From Pseudodesulfovibrio aespoeensis Aspo-2 (GTDB lineage: Bacteria > Desulfobacterota > Desulfovibrionia > Desulfovibrionales > Desulfovibrionaceae): a stretch of DNA of 64,000 nt. The position numbers were made by a program, and so were the translations under genes. Location of the stretch: assembly GCF_000176915.2 (NCBI RefSeq), contig NC_014844.1, positions 1,550,001-1,614,000 of the forward strand, read 5' to 3'. This document shows positions 47,824-56,248 of this stretch, piece by piece. How positions within the stretch are numbered: the first letter of the stretch is position 1; every line of letters begins with the position of its first letter. The notes beneath the pieces were generated by a model that saw only the letters and a program-made list of their open reading frames with translations, made no database searches and had not been told where the DNA came from.

Positions 47824-48558
47824 ATGCGAGACATGGAACAAAATTTCACCAGGGGATTTTCCTCATTTGAGCAGATCGAGGGACCGCCGGTCGCCTCGGG
47901 CGCGAATGCCTGGGCCGTGCCCTGGGCCGACCTGATGATGGTCATGTTCGTGCTGTTCGTGGTCCTGTTCATCTATTCCAGCACCCATCAGGACGTGAAG
48001 GTCCTGTTCAGCCAGCAGAGCGCGGACGAGGCCCAGGCGGCCAGCGCGCTCGATCCGCTCATCGGGCTCATCGGCCAGCTGTCCAGCCGGGCCGGTGCCA
48101 ACGGCTCCCAGGAGACGGTCCGGGTGGCCGACAATCAGGTCCTGTTCCGCTCGCGCACGGACGGCGTGACCGTGGTCCGCGAAGGTCAGGGCCGCATCCG
48201 CGTCACCCTGCGCGGCGATCTGTTTTTTGCCGTGAACGAGGCGGGCCTTGCCCCAGAATCGGGGCAATACCTGAGCGAGATCGCCGAGGTGGTCCGCCTG
48301 AGCGTCGGCACGGTCCATGTCATCGGGTACGCGTCTGAAGATGAGGGCGGGAACGAGGCCGGGACTAGGCAGGGCTTTGCCCTGTCCACGGGCCGGGCCA
48401 CCGAGGTGGCGGACCAGCTCATGACCCGGTTCAAGGTGGACCCCAGGCGCGTGGTCATCACGGGCAGGGGCAGGCTGCATCCGGAGCTTCCCGGTACGAC
48501 TCCGGCCAATCAGGCCATGAACCGGCGCGTCGAAATCGTCATCACCAACGAACTCTGA
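47824..48558 (+). CDS. motB: MotB-like flagellar stator protein (OmpA domain)
   Basis: The 244-residue protein has a single membrane helix WADLMMVMFVLFVVLFIY (about 32-50) carrying the proton-binding Asp. A linker and an OmpA/MotB peptidoglycan-binding domain (about 130-244) with HVIGYASEDEGG and NQAMNRRVEIVI follow. It anchors the stator to the wall. AGGAG precedes the ATG. motA follows 17 bases later, the reverse of the usual motA-motB order. Confidence 0.9.
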   Translation: MRDMEQNFTRGFSSFEQIEGPPVASGANAWAVPWADLMMVMFVLFVVLFIYSSTHQDVKVLFSQQSADEAQAASALDPLIGLIGQLSSRAGANGSQETVRVADNQVLFRSRTDGVTVVREGQGRIRVTLRGDLFFAVNEAGLAPESGQYLSEIAEVVRLSVGTVHVIGYASEDEGGNEAGTRQGFALSTGRATEVADQLMTRFKVDPRRVVITGRGRLHPELPGTTPANQAMNRRVEIVITNEL

Positions 48559-48575
48559 ACAGGTCCGAGGCTGCA

Positions 48576-49448
48576 ATGAACAAAAAGAATCTCATCGGCG
48601 TGGTGCTCAGTCTGCTGCTCTTCGTAGGCAGCTTCCTGCTGACAGGCGCGGCCTCGGCCTATTGGAATCTGGCCGCCTTCCTGGTGGTCGTCTCCGGCCT
48701 GACCGCGGCCATGCTCGTCAGTTATCCGACAGCCCACATCAGGAATGCCTTCAGGGTGGCCAGGAACGCCTATGCCAACGGGCACGCCACTTCCGAGGAG
48801 ATCGTCAACACCCTGCTTGACCTTTCAGTCAAGAGCAAGGTGGACGGCGTCCTCTCCCTTGAGCGCAGCGAGCATCGCGAAATCAGCTCGTTTTTGCAAA
48901 ACGGTCTGATCCTGCTGGTGGACAATTACAAGGAAGAGGAGATCCGCGAGGCACTCAATTCCGAAATGGCCTTCTTCAACCTGCGCCGCCAGCAGAGCGA
49001 GCGGTTCTTCCAGACCATGGCGCGCATGGCCCCGGCCTTTGGCGTGGCGGGCAGCGTCATCGGCCTGATTGGCCTGCTCATGGGCATCAACGACACGGCG
49101 GTCATCCTCAAGAATATCCCCGTGGCCTTCATCTCGACCCTCTACGGGCTGGTCTTAAGCAATCTCGTTTTCTCACCCATTGCTGAGAACATCAACTATT
49201 CCACGCGGGTGGAGCTTCTGAATCAGAAGCTGGTCCTGGAGGGCATCGTGGCCATCAGCAAGGAGCAGAACTCCTACAAGCTGGAGCGCAAGCTGGCCTC
49301 GTTCCTCAGCCCCAGCGAGCGCGAGGGCAAGACCGAGACCCTGCGCCGCATCACCCGCAAGTACGTCCAGAAGCGCAACCAACCCGTTGATATTGAAGAC
49401 ATGGCTGGCAGCGAGTCACTTCTGACGGAGTCCACGGAAGCCGCCTAG
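48576..49448 (+). CDS. motA: MotA-like flagellar stator proton channel protein
   Basis: The 290-residue protein has four membrane segments (about 6-24, 28-48, 150-170, 180-200). The MotA signature includes ARMAPAFGVAGSVIGLIGLL then NIPVAFISTLYGLVLSNLVF. The cytoplasmic loop (about 60-145) is charged, as needed for rotor contact. A C-terminal tail of about 75 residues is Glu/Lys/Arg-rich. Pairs with motB. Confidence 0.9.
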   Translation: MNKKNLIGVVLSLLLFVGSFLLTGAASAYWNLAAFLVVVSGLTAAMLVSYPTAHIRNAFRVARNAYANGHATSEEIVNTLLDLSVKSKVDGVLSLERSEHREISSFLQNGLILLVDNYKEEEIREALNSEMAFFNLRRQQSERFFQTMARMAPAFGVAGSVIGLIGLLMGINDTAVILKNIPVAFISTLYGLVLSNLVFSPIAENINYSTRVELLNQKLVLEGIVAISKEQNSYKLERKLASFLSPSEREGKTETLRRITRKYVQKRNQPVDIEDMAGSESLLTESTEAA

Positions 49449-49471
49449 GCGTCCCTGATCAATTCGCGAAA

Positions 49472-49489
49472 AGGAGCCTTGCGGCTCCT
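49472..49489 (+). repeat. First copy of an 18-bp terminator-hairpin duplication
   Basis: The sequence AGGAGCCTTGCGGCTCCT is identical to that at 49640-49657, but here no T run follows. The two copies flank the palindromic element and suggest that insertion or recombination split a single terminator. Confidence 0.75.
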
Positions 49490-49613
49490 CAGGCTGCTGA
49501 CAAAGGTCCGATTGCGTCGTTGCTTCAAAAAAGGCAAACCCTCGCGTATTGCATATACGCGTCGGCCTTGCCTTTTTTTCGCGCCTAGCACTCGAACCTT
49601 TCTCAACAGCCTG
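49490..49613. repeat. MITE-like palindromic element
   Basis: The 124-base element has 20-base terminal inverted repeats, CAGGCTGCTGACAAAGGTCC on the left and (reverse complement) CAGGCTGTTGAGAAAGGTTC on the right, 17 of 20 matching. Inside are AAAAAGGCAA/TTGCCTTTTT and GCGTAT/ATACGC arms, so the whole can fold into one long hairpin. It has no coding capacity. From memory it resembles a CAGGCTGTTGA palindrome family seen across anaerobic Desulfobacterota, which I cannot verify here. Confidence 0.75.
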
Positions 49614-49639
49614 TCAGAGCGGACTTTGTCAATACTCTG

Positions 49640-49664
49640 AGGAGCCTTGCGGCTCCTTTTTTTT
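49640..49664 (+). terminator. Rho-independent terminator of motBA
   Basis: AGGAGCC-TTGC-GGCTCCT forms a seven-bp stem with a tetraloop and is followed by a run of eight T. It lies about 190 bases past the motA stop because the palindromic element intervenes. Confidence 0.85.
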
Positions 49665-49708
49665 GCCCTGGTTTGTGGTATCGTGCCGAATCAGGGAGGG
49701 CACTACAC

Positions 49709-50659
49709 ATGGCGATAATCCTGGCCGCCGACATCGGCGGCACCAACAGCCGGTTCGCACTCTTCGACACCGCAGGCGGCGCACTGGTCATGGAGCGCTC
49801 CCTCTGGCTGAAGACTCACGAGGCCGCGTCCTTTGCCGATCTGCTCGATCAGGTCCGGGCCAGCGGGTTCCCCCTGTCCGGCGTCATCGACGCTGCGGTG
49901 CTGGCCGTGGCCGGGGCGGTGCATGGCGGGGTCCAATGCCGCCTGCCCAACGCGCCCTGGGGCGTGGACCTGCGCGAGGTGGACCTGGGGACCCCCACAG
50001 CGTGTCTGATCAATGATTTCGCGGCCCAGGCCTATGCCTGCCGCACCACCGCCGTTGCCGAGGCGCAGGTCATCCAGGCCGGGGAGCCGGAGCCGGGAGC
50101 TGTGGTCGGGGTTATCGGCGCGGGCACCGGGCTGGGGCACTCGGCTCTGATCCCTGACGGCGACCGGTGGGTTGCGCTCTCGTCCGAGGCCGGACACATG
50201 AGCTTCCCGTTCACCGGCCCGGAAGAAGCCGTGTACGAGGAGTTCAACCGCACGGCCTCCGGGCGCAACTGGGCCGAGGGCGACACGGTGGTCACGGGGC
50301 TGGGGCTGCGTCTCGTCCATCAGCATCTCACGGGCGAGAATCTGTCGCCCGACGTGATTTCCGCCAGGATTACAGTGGAGAGCCCGACCACACAGTGGTT
50401 TGCCCGCTTCTACGGCAGGGCGTGCCGCAACTGGGCCATGGCCCTGATGGCGCGCGGCGGGCTGTTTATCGCGGGTGGCGTGGCCGCCAGGAACCCCATG
50501 CTCGTCACTGCACCGGAGTTCCTGGACGAGTTCCACAACTCGCATGTTCACGGCGAGTACCTGCGCTCCGTGCCGATCCGGCTCAACGCCAACCAGGAGA
50601 GCGGTCTCTACGGCGCTGCCTTTCACGGCGCGCAACTCCTGCACGGGGGGAAGGAATGA
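49709..50659 (+). CDS. glk: Glucokinase (bacterial Glk family)
   Basis: The 316-residue ATP-dependent hexokinase-fold enzyme begins [17 protein letters not shown] (phosphate-1 loop). [12 protein letters not shown] carries the catalytic Asp, [15 protein letters not shown] is the second nucleotide motif, and [11 protein letters not shown] completes the set. It phosphorylates glucose for glycolysis or glycogen turnover. AGGGAGG precedes the ATG at 49709; the in-frame upstream start is not needed. Confidence 0.93.
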   Translation: MAIILAADIGGTNSRFALFDTAGGALVMERSLWLKTHEAASFADLLDQVRASGFPLSGVIDAAVLAVAGAVHGGVQCRLPNAPWGVDLREVDLGTPTACLINDFAAQAYACRTTAVAEAQVIQAGEPEPGAVVGVIGAGTGLGHSALIPDGDRWVALSSEAGHMSFPFTGPEEAVYEEFNRTASGRNWAEGDTVVTGLGLRLVHQHLTGENLSPDVISARITVESPTTQWFARFYGRACRNWAMALMARGGLFIAGGVAARNPMLVTAPEFLDEFHNSHVHGEYLRSVPIRLNANQESGLYGAAFHGAQLLHGGKE

Positions 50660-50864
50660 GTGCATACCCCTCAGCCGCTGGTCTGTCCTGGCCCTTGTGG
50701 ACTGGAGGAGTCTTTCGGCCATCCATCCCGAATACACAGAGATATTTGATTTTGTTTCGGTAGAGCATGGTTGGCCTGCGCTCTTGATTAATCGGTCGAA
50801 CAAGGGTAAATGCACGGTTCTTCCGTACGCCCCTTTCGGGGAAAAGCCAGGAGAAAGCAACGTC

Positions 50865-51347
50865 ATGGGTGACAAAAACAGCTACCAGAAGATGTATCCC
50901 GTTTCCTGGGAACAGTTGCAGCGCGACTGTCGTGCCCTTTCCTGGAGACTGATGGAAAAGGGACCCTGGAAGGGCATCATCGCCATCACCCGCGGCGGGC
51001 TCGTGCCCGCGGCCATCATCGCCCGCGAGCTCGACATCCGCCTCATCGACACCATCTGCCTCTCCAGCTACGACTGGAAGGAGCAGGGCCAGGCCGCCAT
51101 CCTCAAGCCCCTGCAGAACGACGGCGAAGGGTGGCTGCTCATCGACGATCTGGTGGACACGGGCAAGACCGCACAGATCGCCCGCGACATGGTGCCCAAG
51201 GCCCATTTTGCCACGGTCTATGCCAAGCCTGCTGGCCGTCCCATGGTCGAGACCTACATCACCGAAGTCAGTCAGGATACCTGGATATTGTTCCCGTGGG
51301 ATGCCGGGGCGCAGTTTGTCGAACCCATCATCCAGGCATCTGAATAG
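50865..51347 (+). CDS. gpt: Xanthine(-guanine) phosphoribosyltransferase
   Basis: The 160-residue purine salvage enzyme has the PRPP-binding motif [15 protein letters not shown] and an N-terminal stretch [19 protein letters not shown], as in E. coli Gpt. It converts xanthine or guanine to the monophosphate at the membrane face. AGGAGA lies ahead of the ATG at 50865. The 205-base gap after glk contains no recognisable riboswitch. The next genes form a purine/nucleoside importer, which supports a salvage role. Confidence 0.94.
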   Translation: MGDKNSYQKMYPVSWEQLQRDCRALSWRLMEKGPWKGIIAITRGGLVPAAIIARELDIRLIDTICLSSYDWKEQGQAAILKPLQNDGEGWLLIDDLVDTGKTAQIARDMVPKAHFATVYAKPAGRPMVETYITEVSQDTWILFPWDAGAQFVEPIIQASE

Positions 51348-51473
51348 ACAGGTGCCAAAATAAATAGTCAGTTTTAACAAGTTGATGGAGCCTGCGGCTT
51401 TGGCGCGGGTGTTGCTCAAAAATGCACACTGGGATATTGGCTGTTGATAAAAACGCACATGGAGAGGTCCACA

Positions 51474-52655
51474 ATGAAAAAAATGATGAAACTGCTTGCC
51501 GTATCAGCCGCCTCGCTGGTGCTGATGCTGTCCCTGTTTGCCTGCGCCGAGTCTCCGGAAGAGAAAAAGGCCGAAGAGCCTGCGGCGGCCCAGCCTGAGG
51601 CTGTGGCCGAAACCGCTCCCGAAGCAGCTCCCACCGAGGGTGCTGCCCCGGCTGAGGCCAAGACCGTCAAGGCCGGGTTTGTCTACGTCTCCCCGGTCGG
51701 CGACGCGGGTTACTCCTATGCCCATGACCTTGGCCGCAAGGCAGTGGAAGAGCTGGATTTCGCCACCACCTCCTTTGTCGAGTCCGTGCCTGAAGGCGCT
51801 GATTCCGAGCGCGTCATCCGCAACATGGCCCGCAAGGAGTTCGACATCATCTTCACCACCAGCTTCGGCTACATGGACCCGACCATCAAGGTGGCCAAGG
51901 AATTTCCCAACCTGCGTTTCATGCACTGCTCCGGCTTCAAGAAGGCCGAGAACGTCAACAACTACTTTGGCCGCATCTATCAGGCGCGCTACCTGACCGG
52001 TCTGGTGGCCGGTGCCATGACCAAGTCCAACAAGCTTGGCTACGTGGCCGCCTTCCCCATTCCCGAGGTCATTCGCGGCATCAACGCCTTCACCATCGGC
52101 GTGCGTCAGGTCAATCCCGAGGCCGAGGTGCGCGTGGTCTGGACCAAGACCTGGTACGACCCGGCCCTTGAGAAGGACGCCGCCAAGAGCCTGCTTGATG
52201 CCGGTTGCGACGTGATCGCCCAGCATCAGGACTCCCCGGCCCCGCAGGAGGCCGCGCAGGAGGCGGGTGCCTACTCCGTGGGCTACAACTCAGACATGTC
52301 CTCGTTCGCGCCCAAGGCGCACCTGACCTCGGCCATCTGGAACTGGGCCCCCATGTACGTCAAGACCGTGGAGCAGGTGCGCGACGGTTCCTGGCAGGGC
52401 GACCAGTCCATGTGGTGGTCCATGCAGGACGGCGTGGTGGACATCGCGCCCATGGGTCCGATGGTTCCCGAGGATGTCAAGGCCAGCGTCATGGCCAAGC
52501 GCGACGAGATGGTCGACGGAACCGACACCGTGTTCGCCGGTCCCATCAAGAACCAGAACGGCGAGGTCGTTGTGGCCGAGGGCACCGTCATGGCTGACGG
52601 CGACCTGCTGGGCATGACCTGGTTCGTGGAAGGTGTTGTCGGATCGGCCGAGTAA
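51474..52655 (+). CDS. BMP-family (PnrA-like) nucleoside/purine-binding lipoprotein
   Basis: The 393-residue protein has a lipoprotein signal (lipobox LSLFAC) and a Glu/Ala/Pro-rich linker (about 25-62). The BMP domain starts KAGFVYVSPVGDAGYSYAHD, with FDIIFTTSFGYMDP and the later QHQDSPAPQEAA and GYNSDMSSFAP. BMP proteins capture nucleosides or purines for ABC import. GGAGAGG precedes the ATG at 51474. First gene of the four-gene importer. Confidence 0.95.
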   Translation: MKKMMKLLAVSAASLVLMLSLFACAESPEEKKAEEPAAAQPEAVAETAPEAAPTEGAAPAEAKTVKAGFVYVSPVGDAGYSYAHDLGRKAVEELDFATTSFVESVPEGADSERVIRNMARKEFDIIFTTSFGYMDPTIKVAKEFPNLRFMHCSGFKKAENVNNYFGRIYQARYLTGLVAGAMTKSNKLGYVAAFPIPEVIRGINAFTIGVRQVNPEAEVRVVWTKTWYDPALEKDAAKSLLDAGCDVIAQHQDSPAPQEAAQEAGAYSVGYNSDMSSFAPKAHLTSAIWNWAPMYVKTVEQVRDGSWQGDQSMWWSMQDGVVDIAPMGPMVPEDVKASVMAKRDEMVDGTDTVFAGPIKNQNGEVVVAEGTVMADGDLLGMTWFVEGVVGSAE

Positions 52656-52667
52656 AGACTCGGACAG

Positions 52668-53738
52668 ATGGCACTGAAGATCAGAAAACGAGATGAACCC
52701 TGGAAGTGGGGCGCCCTGGTCATTTTCCTGGGCGCCCTGCTCTTTTCGCTGGGTGTGAGCGCGCTGCTCCTGGCGGGGCAGGGCAAGGACGCGCTGCACG
52801 GGATGAACATCCTGTGGCAGGGCAGTTTCGGCAACCTGTGGGCCCTTGAGGGCGCGCTGCTCAAGGCGATTCCGCTCTTTCTTTGTTCGCTTGGCGTGGC
52901 CGTGGCCTTTCGGATGCAGATTTGGAACATCGGCGCCGAGGGGCAGTTCGCCCTGGGTGCCATCGGGGCCACCTGGATGGCGCTGAGCTTTCCTGATCTG
53001 CCATGGTACGGGCTGATGCCGCTCATGTTCGCCATGGCCTTCATCCTGGGCGGGGCCTGGGCCTTCATCCCGGCGGTGCTCAGGCTCAAGCTGCGCGTCA
53101 ACGAGATCATCTCGACCCTGATGCTCAACTATATCGCCATACTGCTGCTCGACTATCTCGTCTTCGGCGTGTGGAAAGATCCGACCAGTTTCGGCTTTCC
53201 CATGACCCCGGAGTTCACGCCCGGAGCGGTCATCCAGGGCATCGGCGACAGCCGCGTCCACTGGGGGCTGCTCTTCTGCGCGGTGGTCGGCGTTGGGCTG
53301 TGGGCCTTCATGCGCTTCACCCGGCTCGGATTCGAACTCAAGGCCAGCGGCGAGGGCGCGCGCGTGGCCCGGTACGCCAAGATCCGTTACGGGATGCTGA
53401 CCATGTTCGTCATGTGCCTCTCCGGCGGATTCGCGGGCTGGGCCGGGTGCGTCGAGACCTCGGCGGTGCTCAACCGGCTCCAGCCGAGCCTGATGGTCGG
53501 GTACGGCTACACGGCCATCGTGGTGGCCTGGCTGGCCCGGCTTGAGCCGCTCAACATCGCGTTCGGCTCGTTTTTGCTGGCCGCGCTCAGGGTCGGGGTG
53601 GAGAATCTCCAGCTTGAGTTGCAGATACCGGCGGCCTTTGGGGTGATCATGGAAGGCATGATTCTGCTCACGGTGCTGGCCGGGCAGTTTTTCCTGACCT
53701 ACCGGATCGTGCGCGTGGCGCGAAACGGGGAGGAGTAG
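52668..53738 (+). CDS. ABC transporter permease of the BMP/nucleoside importer (first)
   Basis: The 356-residue BPD_transp_2-type membrane protein has about eight to nine segments. The family stretches are QIWNIGAEGQFALGAIGA and LRVNEIISTLMLNYIAILLL. This subtype (YufP/NupP-like) partners the next permease. The start is 12 bases after the binding-protein gene and the stop six bases before the second permease. Confidence 0.94.
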   Translation: MALKIRKRDEPWKWGALVIFLGALLFSLGVSALLLAGQGKDALHGMNILWQGSFGNLWALEGALLKAIPLFLCSLGVAVAFRMQIWNIGAEGQFALGAIGATWMALSFPDLPWYGLMPLMFAMAFILGGAWAFIPAVLRLKLRVNEIISTLMLNYIAILLLDYLVFGVWKDPTSFGFPMTPEFTPGAVIQGIGDSRVHWGLLFCAVVGVGLWAFMRFTRLGFELKASGEGARVARYAKIRYGMLTMFVMCLSGGFAGWAGCVETSAVLNRLQPSLMVGYGYTAIVVAWLARLEPLNIAFGSFLLAALRVGVENLQLELQIPAAFGVIMEGMILLTVLAGQFFLTYRIVRVARNGEE

Positions 53739-53744
53739 GCGGCC

Positions 53745-54662
53745 ATGGGGGAGTTCCTGATACCGCTCTTTGCGGCCACGGTGCAATCGGGCACGCCGAT
53801 CCTGTTCGCCACCCTGGGCGAGATGATGACCGAGAAGGGTGGGGTGCTCAATCTCGGCGTGGAGGGGATCATGTCCGTGGCCGCCCTGGCCGCGTTCCTG
53901 ACCAGCTTTGCCACCGGATCGCCCTGGCTCGGCTTCCTGGCGGGCGGCACGGCAGGCCTGCTTTTCGCCTCGCTGCACGGCTTTGTCTGCATCACCTGCC
54001 TGGGCAATCAGGTGGTGTCCGGGCTGGCCCTGACCATCCTGGGGCTCGGGGTGACCAATTTCCTTGGCGTGCCCTATGTGGGGCTGCCCGCGCCCGGCTT
54101 TGATCCCTTTCCCTTCCCGCTGCTCTCGTCCATTCCGGTGCTGGGCGACATTTTTTTCAGGCACGACATGCTGGTTTACGTCTCCTTTGTGGTGCCCTTC
54201 ATTTTCTGGTTCTTCTTCAGGCGCACCAGCCTCGGGCTGCATGTGGCGGCCACGGGCGAGATGCCCGCCGCAGCCGCAGCCGCCGGGCTCAAGCCCGTGG
54301 CCCTGCGCTATTTTGCGGTTCTGGCGGGCGGGTTTCTCATGGGTCTTGGCGGAGCCTACCTCTCGCTGGCCTACACCCATCTGTGGACCAACGGCCTTGC
54401 GGGCGGGCGCGGCTGGATCGCGGTGGCCCTGGTCATCTTCGCCTTCTGGCGACCGGGCCGGGCTGTGGTCGGGGCCTATCTCTTCGGCGGGGTCATGGCC
54501 TTCCAGCTCAGGCTCCAGGCCATGGGCACCCATATTCCGTCGTCCCTGCTCCTGATGCTGCCGTATCTGCTGACCATCCTCGTCCTCATCCTCTCGGCCT
54601 GGCGGGGCCGCCGCATCGACGCCCCGGCAGCCCTGGGCACCAACATCGAGCCGGAGGGGTAG
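53745..54662 (+). CDS. ABC transporter permease of the BMP/nucleoside importer (second)
   Basis: The 305-residue YufQ/NupQ-like permease has the conserved opening SGTPILFATLGEMMTEKGGVLNLGVEG cut by a short helix (only part quoted: LGEMMTEKGGVLNLGVEG), then LGNQVVSGLALTILGLGVTN and GRGWIAVALVIFAFWRPG. It forms the transmembrane heterodimer with the preceding permease. Confidence 0.94.
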   Translation: MGEFLIPLFAATVQSGTPILFATLGEMMTEKGGVLNLGVEGIMSVAALAAFLTSFATGSPWLGFLAGGTAGLLFASLHGFVCITCLGNQVVSGLALTILGLGVTNFLGVPYVGLPAPGFDPFPFPLLSSIPVLGDIFFRHDMLVYVSFVVPFIFWFFFRRTSLGLHVAATGEMPAAAAAAGLKPVALRYFAVLAGGFLMGLGGAYLSLAYTHLWTNGLAGGRGWIAVALVIFAFWRPGRAVVGAYLFGGVMAFQLRLQAMGTHIPSSLLLMLPYLLTILVLILSAWRGRRIDAPAALGTNIEPEG

Positions 54663-54666
54663 GGCG

Positions 54667-56202
54667 ATGTCCGAGCTGCGATACGTCCGGCCCGCCCGCG
54701 TCAGGCCGCTGCCCGAAGGCACTGCCCCGGTGGTCCGGCTCAAGGGGCTGACCAAGCGGTTCGGCAAGGTGGCGGCCAACGACGCCATAACGCTGGACAT
54801 TTACCCAGGCCGCATCAAGGCCCTGCTGGGCGAGAACGGGGCGGGCAAGTCCACGCTGATGAGCATGCTGGCTGGCCGCTACAAGCCCGACTCCGGGACC
54901 ATGGAGGTGGACGGCGTGCCGGTCCGCTTCGCCTCGTCCAAGGACGCCATCGCCGCCGGGATCGGCATGGTCTACCAGCACTTCATGCTCGTCGAGTCCA
55001 TGACCGTGGCCGAGAATGTCCTGCTCGGCCAGGAGGGGACATTTTTCATCGACCCCGACGAGATGGAGGCGCGGGTCGCGGCCATGGCCGAGACCTACGG
55101 CCTGGATGTGGACGTTTCGGCCCGCATCTGCGACCTGTCCATGGGCGAGCGGCAGCTGGTGGAGATCCTCAAGCTGCTCTACCGCGAAAGCCGCATCCTC
55201 ATCTTTGACGAGCCCACGGCGGTGCTCACGCCCGAGGAGACCAACCGGCTCTTCGAGGCGCTGTGGCGTATGACCGAGCAGGGCAAATCCGTCATCTTCA
55301 TCAGCCACAAACTGGAGGAGGTCATCGCCCTGGCCGACGAGATCGCCATCCTCCGGCGCGGCAGGATCGAGGGCGAGCTGGACCCCTCGGCCATCGAATC
55401 CAAGGCGGACCTCGCCTCGCGCATGGTGGGCAGGGAGGTGCTGCTGGAGGTGGACCGCCAGCCCGCCGAGATCGGCGAGCCGGTGCTGGAGGTCAGAGGC
55501 ATGACCGGCCTTGGGCTGACCGACGTGAATTTCGAGGTGCACAGGGGCGAGATCGTGGCCGTGGTCGGCGTGGCGGGCAACGGGCAAAAAGAGCTGGTGG
55601 AGGCCGTCACCGGCCTGATCAAGCCGCCCATCGACACGGTTTTCATCATGGGCCAGCCCTGGCGCAAGTTTTTTGCCGAATCCACCTGGAACCGCTCCAT
55701 GTGCTACATCCCCGAAGACAGGCTGGGCCTGGCCACCATGCGCAACCAGAACCTCGTGGACAACCTGCTGCTGACCACCCGGATGGGGTTTGCCAAGGGC
55801 ATGTGGCTCGACAAGAAGCGCGCCGAGCGCGACACCGAGGCGCTGATTGAGAAGTACGACATCCGGCCCGGACGCATCCACGCCCTGGCCTGGCAGCTCT
55901 CGGGCGGCAACCTGCAAAAGGCCGTGCTGGCCCGCGAGCTCTACCGCCAGCCGCGCTTCATCGTGGCCGAGCAGCCCACCCAGGGGCTGGACGTGTCGGC
56001 CACCGAGGAGGTCTGGCGGCGTCTGCTCGACGCCCGGGCCATGGCCGGGGTGCTGCTGGTCACGGGCGACCTCAACGAGGCGTTGCAGCTGGCGGACCGG
56101 ATCGCGGTCATGTACCGTGGCCGCATCCTCGGCATGCTGCCCACCGCCGACGAGGACACGGCCAGCCGCATCGGGCCGCTCATGGCCGGGGTGCTGGACT
56201 GA
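54667..56202 (+). CDS. ABC transporter ATPase of the BMP/nucleoside importer (two ABC domains)
   Basis: The 511-residue protein carries two nucleotide-binding domains, as in sugar/nucleoside importers of the RbsA/YufO type. The first has Walker A GENGAGKST near 55, signature LSMGERQLVEI and LIFDEPTAVLTPEE. The second has a degenerate Walker A (VAGNGQKEL), LSGGNLQKAVLARE and EQPTQGLDVSA, where the catalytic Glu of Walker B is kept as AEQP. Last gene of the importer, with dgt 46 bases downstream. Confidence 0.94.
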   Translation: MSELRYVRPARVRPLPEGTAPVVRLKGLTKRFGKVAANDAITLDIYPGRIKALLGENGAGKSTLMSMLAGRYKPDSGTMEVDGVPVRFASSKDAIAAGIGMVYQHFMLVESMTVAENVLLGQEGTFFIDPDEMEARVAAMAETYGLDVDVSARICDLSMGERQLVEILKLLYRESRILIFDEPTAVLTPEETNRLFEALWRMTEQGKSVIFISHKLEEVIALADEIAILRRGRIEGELDPSAIESKADLASRMVGREVLLEVDRQPAEIGEPVLEVRGMTGLGLTDVNFEVHRGEIVAVVGVAGNGQKELVEAVTGLIKPPIDTVFIMGQPWRKFFAESTWNRSMCYIPEDRLGLATMRNQNLVDNLLLTTRMGFAKGMWLDKKRAERDTEALIEKYDIRPGRIHALAWQLSGGNLQKAVLARELYRQPRFIVAEQPTQGLDVSATEEVWRRLLDARAMAGVLLVTGDLNEALQLADRIAVMYRGRILGMLPTADEDTASRIGPLMAGVLD

Positions 56203-56248
56203 TTGCGCCGCCTCCCGCCCCCCCCAACCCCGTTCAGCGGAGGAATGC

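Noticed and set aside
50656-50763. 35-codon frame overlapping the glk stop (ATGA) with a ribosome-site-like GGAAGG
   Set aside because: The coupling looks good, but the peptide (Pro/Trp-rich) has no recognisable feature and ends before gpt. It is probably chance.
50660-50864. Possible purine riboswitch ahead of gpt
   Set aside because: Only a small CCCC-TTTC-GGGG hairpin is visible. The conserved purine-aptamer core was not found.
52290-54800. 836-residue minus-strand open frame over the BMP importer
   Set aside because: The long frame arises from absence of stops opposite GC-rich genes. The plus-strand genes have clear domains, tight spacing and ribosome sites.
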